31,831 bases of DNA. Origin: a virus. The stretch is taken from positions 1 to 31,831 of IMG/VR virus record IMGVR_UViG_3300005617_000705; one strand, given 5' to 3'. The notes beneath the pieces were generated by a model that saw nothing but the letters and a program-made list of their open reading frames with translations, did not search any database and was not told the origin of the DNA. Position numbers and translations under genes: made by a program. Positions 22,841-30,760 of this stretch are shown here, piece by piece (position 1 is the first letter of the stretch; each line of letters starts with the position of its first letter).

Positions 22841-25666
22841 ATGAAGAAAATAATTTCAATACTGTATTTTATGCTGATGGCATTTGCCGGCAGCGCACAG
22901 CTGAGTACAAAAATCACTGATGCGAAAAATTACAATAACGCAAATATCGTTACTAACGCTACAAAACAAATTACTGCTGTAAAAGTAAATACTGCATTGG
23001 ACAAGATATTGCAGGCAATTGATTTTGTAGATACGGCAAGAAGATTTCAGCAATTAAATTTGACAGGTGGCGCAGGTATTAACGTTAGCGGTACTTTTCC
23101 AAACATAAATGTTAGCAATATTGATTCTGCACTTATTTCCATAACGAAACCGCAGGCTGATACACTAATAAAATACAGCCAGTTAAAGAAAGGATACTTT
23201 TATAAAATCTCCGGTACACATTCTTCACTTTATAATGATGGTACCAGCTCAGGCACAACGCTTATATTAATGGCTGTTAGTAATTATAAATTCTCTCAGA
23301 TTGGTTGGGGAGTTTTTTATAATCCAAAATACAATCAAGCAACGGCTGGATTTGGAATTTGGAATCCATACAGTACCTGGACTGCCGGAACCATGACAGG
23401 TATGTTTAATGCAGGTGAGTTGATAACCGCAAACAATGGAGCGACAGGACAGCTGGTAGGTGTTCCGCAAACAGGGTTCTTTATCCCGCTTACCGGTACA
23501 TGGACAAGTGGGGTAACATCTGTTACCGGAAATGTAACCGGAGCAACTCTTACTGTTTCAGGTATCGCCATTAAATCCTATACTGCTGCATCTAAAACTA
23601 TTTGGGGTGGATATTCCTGGACAAATCTTACCGGAGCTGTGGGAACCGCTACTAATGTTACAACACTTGATGGTACCAACTGGCTTAAAAATGCTTATGA
23701 TACATCAAATTACAACATCGCTATTGACAATGTAGATTATGATTATAGCAATGATTTCATTGTTAAGCGTCATGAGGTACAAGGTAATAACACGGTAGTT
23801 TGTACTAAAAATAATCTCACTGGTTTTTCACCATCCTTTCACCCGATCGCAGTTTTCCAATGGGGAAATGCATTCGCTTCTCAAAAGGGTATGGGTAATA
23901 ACTGGATTGATAATTCCTACTGTGAGACTATAGATTTCCGGGGCGGATATTTTTATAACAATTTTATTGTTGGGGTATCAAATTTTAAAAATAATATACT
24001 TCTTGGTACAACAGCTGTATATGATAATAGAATTACTGCAGGTAATTTTCAATCAAATATTCTTGCAGGTGCTTCCACTGTGTACCTGAATACCATAGAA
24101 CAAACTTCCGCAATTTCGACAAATAGCGGGGCAACCGCAGTTATAAATCAAAATAGGATTACGGGTGGAGGATCTATCGATAACAATTTATTTTATGGAG
24201 CAGGGAATATTATCGATAATAAGATGTTAGGAGATGCCTCTTCGAATGGTACAATTATTTCAGCAAATAAATTTCTTACATCAAACTGTAACATTAGTTT
24301 TAATATAATGTATGCTGGGACCATAAATAATAATATTCTGAATAAAACAAGTTTTAGTGCTGCTTCAATAATTAGCAATTCTATGTATGGAAATAGTGCC
24401 ATAAATAGTAATAATATTTTCAAATCAAGCATCAATAACAATTATCTTCTGGTAAGCAATATAAGTTTCGATTCCCTAAATACTGGACAGATTAGATATA
24501 ATTCGCTTATTCATTCGAGTATGAACTTGGATACTTTGATAAATGCAACCGCTATTGACGTTTCAGATATCAAACTTTATACAAACACTTTTTCAAATAA
24601 ACGTATTACAACAACAACTCAATATGTAGTTGTAGATAATATGTCTTATGCACGTTATCCAAACATTGCAACTACTACAACATTACCTGATTACATAATG
24701 GTGATGCATGGGGATACATTGATGAAAATCCTTAGTTCAAATGTAACGACATTGAACCTGGGTAATAATGATCTGACAAATATTTCTTCTGGCACAAGGT
24801 ATTACGATAACAATTTTAAAAATTTATACTTTATAAATACAGGACGAATGAGGATTAGCCAGGTAATGTCAAATTATGGGTTTATCTATGATTTTGCCAA
24901 GACTACTGACTTAAATAATTATGATAGTACTTGGACTTGTGGTATAAATATGGAGAGTGGCTCCAGGATTCAAATTTATTATAAGGATAAAAATAATGGA
25001 GACTCAGCATCTTATTTTGAAATTGGGCGTGTTGTAAAAATAGTTTCAAAAGACACAGTTTATTTTGGAACTGATCTTGATAGTGCAAAGGCATTTATTA
25101 CTAGAGATGGAGTTTTCAAATATACAGCTAACCGTGGGGCTGCAATTACTGCAAGAGCGATTCCCGACTATGGATTTATAGATAGTATGGTAAATGCAAG
25201 ATTAGCTGCAGGAAAATATACACAAACAATTCATAGTGATGTTTCTGGTGCATCAAATGTTAGTGGTTCAACAACTGATCTCTTACATTATGATATTCCA
25301 CTAACTAATTGGGTTACTGATGGTGATTGTGTTAATTTTTCAATGTCATTTTTTACTAATTCAACAACAACAAACAGAACAATTGAAATATTGTTTGGAG
25401 GTTCAACAGTATTTACAACAGGTGCTGTTTCTACACCACCAAGTAAATATGTTAGTATAACAGGAAAGATAGTTAAAACTGGTTCATACTGGTATGTTTC
25501 ATCTCAAATGGTTAGTGATGCTTCAACATTTGGAAGTGCATTCACTAGCGTTCTATATACAGGTTTTCCTATAACTACTGTGGAATTAAAAGCAACTGGA
25601 TTGGCAACTGGAACAAATGTATTAGGACAACAATATTTAATTGTAACTAAAACTCCGGCAAACTAA
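22841..25666 (+). CDS. Large signal-peptide fibre with beta-solenoid and tip domain
   Basis: A 941-aa protein. It starts with a classical signal peptide (MKKII, hydrophobic core, cleavage expected after A19 before Q20). Residues about 20-130 are helical (NNANIVTNATKQITAVKVNT). Residues 130-360 are beta-rich with Gly/Thr segments. Residues about 365-590 form Asn/Ile/Ser-rich repeats (NNFIVG, NNILLG, DNRITA, NNNILNKTSF and others), a likely beta-solenoid. Residues about 797-941 form a beta-sandwich-like tip (SGSTTDLLHYDIPLTNWVTD onward), a candidate receptor- or glycan-binding head. A Sec signal on a fibre is unusual; either it is exported or it keeps a signal from a captured host gene. It overlaps the next gene by one base (stop TAATG). 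Confidence 0.75.
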   Translation: MKKIISILYFMLMAFAGSAQLSTKITDAKNYNNANIVTNATKQITAVKVNTALDKILQAIDFVDTARRFQQLNLTGGAGINVSGTFPNINVSNIDSALISITKPQADTLIKYSQLKKGYFYKISGTHSSLYNDGTSSGTTLILMAVSNYKFSQIGWGVFYNPKYNQATAGFGIWNPYSTWTAGTMTGMFNAGELITANNGATGQLVGVPQTGFFIPLTGTWTSGVTSVTGNVTGATLTVSGIAIKSYTAASKTIWGGYSWTNLTGAVGTATNVTTLDGTNWLKNAYDTSNYNIAIDNVDYDYSNDFIVKRHEVQGNNTVVCTKNNLTGFSPSFHPIAVFQWGNAFASQKGMGNNWIDNSYCETIDFRGGYFYNNFIVGVSNFKNNILLGTTAVYDNRITAGNFQSNILAGASTVYLNTIEQTSAISTNSGATAVINQNRITGGGSIDNNLFYGAGNIIDNKMLGDASSNGTIISANKFLTSNCNISFNIMYAGTINNNILNKTSFSAASIISNSMYGNSAINSNNIFKSSINNNYLLVSNISFDSLNTGQIRYNSLIHSSMNLDTLINATAIDVSDIKLYTNTFSNKRITTTTQYVVVDNMSYARYPNIATTTTLPDYIMVMHGDTLMKILSSNVTTLNLGNNDLTNISSGTRYYDNNFKNLYFINTGRMRISQVMSNYGFIYDFAKTTDLNNYDSTWTCGINMESGSRIQIYYKDKNNGDSASYFEIGRVVKIVSKDTVYFGTDLDSAKAFITRDGVFKYTANRGAAITARAIPDYGFIDSMVNARLAAGKYTQTIHSDVSGASNVSGSTTDLLHYDIPLTNWVTDGDCVNFSMSFFTNSTTTNRTIEILFGGSTVFTTGAVSTPPSKYVSITGKIVKTGSYWYVSSQMVSDASTFGSAFTSVLYTGFPITTVELKATGLATGTNVLGQQYLIVTKTPAN

Positions 25667-26709
25667 TGAAGAGGTTTATTATACATAAAAAAGATTTGCA
25701 CTTAATATCTGACCGCAATTATAAGAATGCTGTTGACATGATGGGAAGTGATGCAATTATTACAAATACGGATAACCTGGATTATCACAATTTGGATTTT
25801 GTTGCTATTTGCTTGACACCTGCAGAAGAGTTAGCTTTTAAGAATGCCGGTGTTGAAATTACAGAGAGTAAACCACAACCGGCTATCATTGGGAAATGGA
25901 ATGGCGCCAGCGTGTTTCAACCCACTTTAGGAAAATATCCATTTGAAGAAATGGGATTTGATAAGTACGATAACAAAAATATTACTGGTAAAAATATTAA
26001 AGTTGGTGCCATAGATTCAGGATTTAATCCATCTGGTACTTGCACAATTAATAGTGGCATAAATTATACTTCAGGTGATTCGTCTTATGCTGATGTAGTT
26101 GGCCATGGTACTCATGTAAGTTATATGTGTAAAAGTGCAGTTTGGGGTACTATACCGAATAGCAATTTTCGGATGATAAAATGTATAACTGATATTGGAA
26201 TGATGGATGAAACACTTTTTTTAGCTGGCGTTAGTGATGCCATCGCTAATCAATTACAACTTGTAAACATGTCGTTTCAGCTTAGTGGAACAAGATCAGT
26301 TATTCAATCAGCAATCGATTCTTTAATTAGTGCCGGCTGCTTACCAATAGTTGCTGGTGGTAATAGCGGTAATGCTGCTGACGTATCAATGCCAGCATCT
26401 TGCTTTGGAACGGTAGCGGTTGGCTATTGTGGACCAAATTTTATTATTGATCCTTCTTCATCATTACAAGTTCCTTCGGGTGGCCATGGGATTACTATTG
26501 TGGCACCAGGACAAAATGTTCCTGTTGGAGGTGATGCTGGAACTGGATTAGGAAACGGAAGTTCTTATGCAGCACCCTACGTAATGGCAGCATTGGCTTG
26601 TATCATGCAGGAGCACAATATGAATCCGTTTCAAGCACTCAATTTACTTAAAGGAAATGCAATCAAATCAAATTCACTATACGGAGCAGGCTTTTTGAAC
26701 TGCCCATAA
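25666..26709 (+). CDS. Subtilisin-like serine protease in fibre module
   Basis: A 347-aa protein of the S8 (subtilase) family. The catalytic residues are in canonical motifs: Asp117 in VGAIDSGF, His147 in GHGTHVS, oxyanion Asn233 in AGGNSG, and Ser300 in GSSYAAP, which corresponds to GTSMAAP. Residues 1-100 precede the catalytic domain and may act as a prodomain; no signal peptide is visible. The gene is fused in translation to the fibre gene (TAATG) and followed by a signal-peptide beta-helix gene. Possible roles are cleavage of host-surface proteins, fibre maturation, or processing in the infected cell. Subtilases are rare in tail modules, so its role deserves a check. The protease family assignment itself is firm. 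Confidence 0.88.
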   Translation: MKRFIIHKKDLHLISDRNYKNAVDMMGSDAIITNTDNLDYHNLDFVAICLTPAEELAFKNAGVEITESKPQPAIIGKWNGASVFQPTLGKYPFEEMGFDKYDNKNITGKNIKVGAIDSGFNPSGTCTINSGINYTSGDSSYADVVGHGTHVSYMCKSAVWGTIPNSNFRMIKCITDIGMMDETLFLAGVSDAIANQLQLVNMSFQLSGTRSVIQSAIDSLISAGCLPIVAGGNSGNAADVSMPASCFGTVAVGYCGPNFIIDPSSSLQVPSGGHGITIVAPGQNVPVGGDAGTGLGNGSSYAAPYVMAALACIMQEHNMNPFQALNLLKGNAIKSNSLYGAGFLNCP

Positions 26710-26720
26710 AAATTTCAATT

Positions 26721-28568
26721 ATGAAAAAATTATTAACACTACTGACATTTTTTATTGCATGCACTGTTCATGCATCAACGTATTTTATTTCCTTGACCGG
26801 TAATGATGCATCGGGCTCAGGTACATTTGCAAGCCCATGGCGTACATTAGCGAAAGCTACATCTACTGTTGCTACTCCGGGTGATATCATACACGTAACA
26901 GCCGGCACTTATCTTGAAACTGTACAATGCTTTTTAAAGCCTGGTGTTAGCCTTGAGGGCGATGGTGTTACATCAGTTATACAATGCACCTGGCCATGGA
27001 GTTTCCAGGGCGCTTTGGTTCTTGATTCGCCAGAAGGAACTAACGGCAACCAATCTATTTCATATTTGAAATTTGATGGAAGAAATATGGCAAGCCCACG
27101 AGGAATCCAAATACAGGGCCGCAGTAATGTTTCTATGCACCACTGCACAGTTGTTGACTTTAAAGAAGAAGGAATCATTATCAGCGGTACACTTGGTTAC
27201 ACCGGTGCTGCACCTGGTATCTATGCAACAGGTAATTCTTTCCATGATAATATTGTTACTAATTGTAGCCATTTTTCCGGATATGGTACTGGTTGCTTAG
27301 GAATTGGCGGTCAAGATGGAATGCTTGTATATAACAACACTATCACACAACCACTAAGAACGGCAAGTTATATTGGCTGGCCCATTAAATATTTTAATGA
27401 AGGTTGGTTGAAAGGTGTAAAAATTTATAATAATACAATTATCAAAGCTCCTTTTGATGGTAATGGATACGATTTCTGTTTGGAATTATTTAACCAATCT
27501 GGGATGGAAATTTATGGCAACACTATACAAGGTGCACTTGATTTTAATTTTCAAACAAAAGGCAGTTATCTGTACTCCATTTACATTCATGACAACACAA
27601 TTGCAGCTCCGGCATTTAATCAATTTACTGAGGATGGGATAATTGTAGAATATGGCATTGAAGGTTTATGGGTGAAGAATAATATTTTCAGAAACCTTTC
27701 TACTGGTGTGGTTTTTTATACCAGGGCTAATGCGATAATAAAGGACATCGAAATTGAGAAAAACCTTTTTGCTGGTTTTGGATTATCCAAGTCTGGTGTT
27801 GGAGCTTTTATAGGTGGTTTTGGTGTGGGTACCAATGCATATACAATTGATGTTCTTAAAATTCACAACAATACATTTGGCGGTATGGCATCTAATAATA
27901 TGAATGATGGCGTAGGCCTTGGTGAATGTAATAGCGGCGCTATAAAAAATGTATCTGTAAGGAATAACCATTTTGAAAATATTACAAGCAATGTTTTCAA
28001 AGCCGGTGGATCTGTTCGACCGGATTCAATTGCGTTTACAAATAATAATACCCAGGGCATTACTTATAACAGTACACCACAGTGGAGTAATACACCCACA
28101 AACTACGTCATTGGAAATAATATTTCTGTGGCGCCATTATTTATTGACATAGTGAATTATGTACCTTCTTCCAATTCTCCTTTGCTCACTGCAGGTTCGG
28201 ATGGTAAAGCAATTGGCTATACAGGTGGAGGAGGAGTGATCATTCCACCACCGCCGCCAACTCTTGAGCCTTTACAAGTTACGGCCACAAACCCTTTGGA
28301 TAGTATTAACGGCGTTGATCCATCAGCCATATCAATTACATTCAACAAGCCAATTAAAAGCGCTACCATAAAGCTTAAAAAAGGAACCACAACTATTTCT
28401 GCAACTGTTGCTATCAGTGGAAATAAAATATCTGTGGTTTCCAAAACCACGTTCACGCTGGATGCACTTTATTCTATACAGGTGAGCAGTGTTGTGGCAA
28501 CAGACAATACAACTTTATCAAGTTATTCATTCAATATAATTCGGTCAGCTAAAATTTATAAAAGATAG
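26721..28568 (+). CDS. Secreted right-handed beta-helix protein with C-terminal Ig-like domain
   Basis: A 615-aa protein with a signal peptide (MKKLLTLLTFFIACTVHA, cleavage after A18). Next comes TYFISLTGNDASGSGTFASP, the start motif of DUF1565/pectate-lyase-like beta-helix proteins, then PGDIIHVTAGTYLE and many N-rich turns (NNTIIKAPFDGNG, NNTFGGM) to about residue 490. A Pro-rich linker (IIPPPPPTLEP) near 505-515 leads to a Big_5-type Ig-like domain (INGVDPSAISITFNKPI...) to the end. Beta-helix proteins of this type often degrade or bind polysaccharide, so host glycan interaction is reasonable; no catalytic residue can be assigned. The signal sequence is close to that of the 29179 gene. No T9SS sorting domain is seen. 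Confidence 0.78.
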   Translation: MKKLLTLLTFFIACTVHASTYFISLTGNDASGSGTFASPWRTLAKATSTVATPGDIIHVTAGTYLETVQCFLKPGVSLEGDGVTSVIQCTWPWSFQGALVLDSPEGTNGNQSISYLKFDGRNMASPRGIQIQGRSNVSMHHCTVVDFKEEGIIISGTLGYTGAAPGIYATGNSFHDNIVTNCSHFSGYGTGCLGIGGQDGMLVYNNTITQPLRTASYIGWPIKYFNEGWLKGVKIYNNTIIKAPFDGNGYDFCLELFNQSGMEIYGNTIQGALDFNFQTKGSYLYSIYIHDNTIAAPAFNQFTEDGIIVEYGIEGLWVKNNIFRNLSTGVVFYTRANAIIKDIEIEKNLFAGFGLSKSGVGAFIGGFGVGTNAYTIDVLKIHNNTFGGMASNNMNDGVGLGECNSGAIKNVSVRNNHFENITSNVFKAGGSVRPDSIAFTNNNTQGITYNSTPQWSNTPTNYVIGNNISVAPLFIDIVNYVPSSNSPLLTAGSDGKAIGYTGGGGVIIPPPPPTLEPLQVTATNPLDSINGVDPSAISITFNKPIKSATIKLKKGTTTISATVAISGNKISVVSKTTFTLDALYSIQVSSVVATDNTTLSSYSFNIIRSAKIYKR

Positions 28569-28610
28569 CAATAGCAAGAAGACAACCATAAATTACCTAA
28601 GAAAACAAAA

Positions 28611-28865
28611 ATGCATACCATGACAGACATTGAAAAAAAAGAACTAAGAGGATTAAACATAAAAAATATTATAACAGTAATATTGGCTACTTCCACTATC
28701 GTCATCACTACTGTTTCATGGTGTGCAAAAATATCCGCTCAGATTGAGACAATAAAAAATGATAACGTTTACGAAAAAAGGTACAACGATTTACGGATGT
28801 CTATTTTGGAGAAAAGTTTGGAAAGTCTCAGGATTACAATGGATAATTTAAAAATGCAAAAATAA
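28611..28865 (+). CDS. Small membrane protein with C-terminal coiled coil, lysis-region candidate
   Basis: An 84-aa protein. Residues about 19-37 are one membrane segment (NIITVILATSTIVITTVSW), flanked by a charged N-terminus and followed by a coiled-coil-like helix (residues 43-84). It starts a cluster of short membrane proteins before the spanin-like pair, as expected for a lysis cassette. An in-frame ATG at 28620 is an alternative start. The type resembles small holin-associated or haemolysin XhlA-like proteins, only by architecture. The gap of 42 bases before it has no palindrome. Confidence 0.6.
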   Translation: MHTMTDIEKKELRGLNIKNIITVILATSTIVITTVSWCAKISAQIETIKNDNVYEKRYNDLRMSILEKSLESLRITMDNLKMQK

Positions 28866-28869
28866 TTTT

Positions 28870-29151
28870 ATGAAAGAAAACTTTTTTAATTCAATGCTTT
28901 CTGATGAAGGCAAAATCAGCCACAAAAGATGGATAGCAGTAACCTGCAGTGCTGTTGTATGCTTCATGTGTACGTTTGCGACAGTTAAATACCCACAATA
29001 CTTTCCCGGCACTCTGCAGGCTATACTTGTTTTTATAGCTGTCATAAGTGGTGTTGCGACCGTACCTCAAATAATAACACTGGTACGTGGCAATCCACCG
29101 GCAAAAGAAGAAGAGCCTAAAAAACCAGCTGAAGAAGCTGACAAACAATAA
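28870..29151 (+). CDS. Two-pass membrane protein, candidate holin
   Basis: A 93-aa protein with two membrane segments (about residues 21-38 and 48-71) linked by a short KYPQYFPG turn. It has a charged N-terminal stretch and a long charged C-terminal tail (PPAKEEEPKKPAEEADKQ). Two segments with a lysine/glutamate-rich tail is the class II holin layout. It lies four bases after the previous gene and ahead of the other membrane genes. No holin family motif is recognised, so this is an architecture-based candidate. Confidence 0.6.
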   Translation: MKENFFNSMLSDEGKISHKRWIAVTCSAVVCFMCTFATVKYPQYFPGTLQAILVFIAVISGVATVPQIITLVRGNPPAKEEEPKKPAEEADKQ

Positions 29152-29178
29152 TTATTTAATCACACAAAACACATTTTT

Positions 29179-29568
29179 ATGAAAAAATTACTTTCTCTAT
29201 TGACATTTCTCTTTGTATCAGCAATCTCCTTTGCACAGGAAACTGTAACTGTTTCTCCCACTTATTCGGAAGCTGTACACTATACAAATCTTACAGGGCA
29301 AAAGGGTTGGACAGTGATCGCAATTATTTTATTTATTGCGGTAGCTGCATACCTGGTATTGTGCGGTATGAATAAACTTACTTACAATCCATGGGTATGG
29401 ATTATTGGTTTAATATTTTCTATTGCAGCTTGGAGATCCAAGCCAACAGCCTGTTGGTTAAATAATGATAAGGTTGTGGAGAAATCTTATTTGGAAAAAG
29501 TAGGACGAAAATACATTTTGGATTCCTGCTTTAACAATAACCTCATGCAAAACGCTGCGGTAAAATGA
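29179..29568 (+). CDS. Signal-peptide and two-TM membrane protein
   Basis: A 129-aa protein with a signal peptide of the Bacteroidota type (MKKLLSLLTFLFVSAISFA, cleavage before Q20), a short extracytoplasmic segment, membrane segments at about residues 44-63 and 70-86, and a Cys-containing C-terminus (CWLNNDKVVEKS...YILDSC). The signal sequence resembles that of the 26721 gene at both amino-acid and base level, which suggests shared ancestry or a similar host model. Its stop overlaps the next start (ATGA). Lysis or envelope-modification role is inferred from the surroundings only. Confidence 0.6.
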   Translation: MKKLLSLLTFLFVSAISFAQETVTVSPTYSEAVHYTNLTGQKGWTVIAIILFIAVAAYLVLCGMNKLTYNPWVWIIGLIFSIAAWRSKPTACWLNNDKVVEKSYLEKVGRKYILDSCFNNNLMQNAAVK

Positions 29569-29966
29569 TCACCATAGCAATTATATTACCCATCCTTGTT
29601 TTGGCCATAAAGCTGATATTAAATTACCGGCTATGGTTACATGCAAAACCAGTGCAGCACACAAAAGAATGGATTGTGATGGCTGCAGCTTGCCTTCCAT
29701 CAATTGTGATTTTTACAATTGAAAGCAAGTTGGTATGGCTAGCAGCTGCTCCTTTATCTGCATTGATGATTGCTTTTTTTATCTGGATCTTCTTTGATGG
29801 TATTTACAACAAGCTACGGGGATTCAATTGGTGGTTTACCGGCAGCAATGATAAAGACGATGCAAAGGCTGATAACTTTCTGCAGGGTTTAAAATTGTGG
29901 CAGCATATTGTTATCAAGCTGGTCGGATTTTCTGTATTCATCACCACTTATATTCTAACAAAATGA
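29565..29966 (+). CDS. Multi-pass membrane protein, lysis-region
   Basis: A 133-aa protein with hydrophobic segments near residues 2-20, 40-75 (some charge breaks within) and 115-131, so probably three to four passes. A conserved-looking loop has FDGIYNKLRGFNWWFTGSND followed by charged residues. It begins and ends in ATGA overlaps, tightly coupled with the genes on both sides. It belongs to the lysis-type cluster by position. No family recognised; a holin-like or superinfection-exclusion role is possible. Confidence 0.6.
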   Translation: MITIAIILPILVLAIKLILNYRLWLHAKPVQHTKEWIVMAAACLPSIVIFTIESKLVWLAAAPLSALMIAFFIWIFFDGIYNKLRGFNWWFTGSNDKDDAKADNFLQGLKLWQHIVIKLVGFSVFITTYILTK

Positions 29967-30370
29967 AAGCGTTCAACTGGATACAACAGCATAAATACCC
30001 ATTGGTAGTAATAGGGTTTTTTCTTGTTACTGCTCTTTGCCTTTACTTTTTTATTGATGGGATAAGAAAGGACCATTCCATGGAACTGACAAAACAAAAA
30101 ATAGAATTGAAAGAAGAGGCCCGGCAGCAGGTAATCCAGGAAAGGAATGTATGGCAAGTTGAAATAGAAAAAAAGGATGAGCAAATTAAAAGTGTAATGC
30201 AAAAGGATTCAGCATTGCAACAAAGCATTCTCATTATTAATAACCAAATTGATAAGCTTACAAACAAAACTTATGTTCAATCTAAAACTAAAGTTTTTGA
30301 TTCTTATGGCAGTGCTGAGCTTCAGCAGTATTACAACAACCTGCCAGACGAACCAACCAACGACTACTGA
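29963..30370 (+). CDS. Inner-membrane spanin-type protein (Rz-like architecture)
   Basis: A 135-aa protein: a short cytoplasmic N-terminus, one membrane segment at about residues 12-31 (YPLVVIGFFLVTALCLYFFI), then a long charged coiled coil and a polar C-terminus. This is the i-spanin layout: anchored in the inner membrane, crossing the periplasm, needed for the last step of lysis in Gram-negative hosts. Start ATG 29963 is in the ATGA overlap with the previous stop; the GTG at 29897 is deep within that gene and was rejected. The 3' end overlaps the next gene by 98 bases in the +1 frame, as Rz1 lies in Rz. No sequence match to a known spanin is claimed. Confidence 0.6.
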   Translation: MKAFNWIQQHKYPLVVIGFFLVTALCLYFFIDGIRKDHSMELTKQKIELKEEARQQVIQERNVWQVEIEKKDEQIKSVMQKDSALQQSILIINNQIDKLTNKTYVQSKTKVFDSYGSAELQQYYNNLPDEPTNDY

Positions 30371-30728
30371 CGACTATACGCCCATAAAAAATTCCAAACT
30401 GCAAGCAGCTGCTAAGCTTATTGAAGTTGGAAAGATCAATGCACAACTTGTTGTGTTGTTGAATCAAAAAGTGGATTCATTAAACCAACGCATCGGTTTT
30501 TTACAGGCTGCCATTAAAGGATATGCTGAAAAGGACACAGCTGTTCAGCATGTTATCGACACATATAAAACTGAAGTGGCCAACCTTATATCACAAAGAG
30601 ATATGGCTACTAAGGAAATGAATACGCAGAATAAACTTTATCGGCGACAGAAAAGAAAAACAGTGTTTACAACGCTGGCCAGTGCAGGAATAACATCAGC
30701 TATTTTTTTATACCTAAAAAGTAAATAA
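30273..30728 (+). CDS. Second spanin-type protein, overlapping start, C-terminal membrane segment
   Basis: A 151-aa protein starting at ATG 30273, inside the preceding gene in the +1 frame; its signal sequence is encoded by the overlap. The N-terminus has Lys residues, a hydrophobic core (FLILMAVLSFSSI) and Cys24 in ITTTCQT, which would be a poor lipobox. The middle is a coiled coil (LLNQKVDSLNQRIGFLQAAI and onward). Residues about 130-148 are a C-terminal membrane segment (TVFTTLASAGITSAIFLYL). N-terminal signal plus C-terminal membrane segment resembles a unimolecular spanin. The TTG at 30249 was rejected because the ATG gives the cleaner signal. Palindrome copy 4 overlaps its stop codon. 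Confidence 0.58.
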   Translation: MFNLKLKFLILMAVLSFSSITTTCQTNQPTTTDDYTPIKNSKLQAAAKLIEVGKINAQLVVLLNQKVDSLNQRIGFLQAAIKGYAEKDTAVQHVIDTYKTEVANLISQRDMATKEMNTQNKLYRRQKRKTVFTTLASAGITSAIFLYLKSK

Positions 30729-30738
30729 ATAATTTACT
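30720..30738. promoter_or_regulatory. 19-bp palindromic dyad, copy 4
   Basis: AGTAAATAAATAATTTACT is the exact reverse complement of copies 1 and 3. It overlaps the last codons and the stop of the spanin-type gene and reaches into the 32-bp gap before the final fibre-type genes. AACTTTTAAA follows (30742-30751), as downstream of copy 3. As an imperfect palindrome its direction matters only in the centre. Confidence 0.62.
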
Positions 30739-30760
30739 ATAAACTTTTAAAATTATCAAC

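Noticed and set aside
29897-29962. GTG 29897 as start of the spanin-type gene
   Set aside because: It would overlap 70 bases of the preceding membrane protein and add residues before the membrane anchor; ATG 29963 sits in an ATGA overlap.
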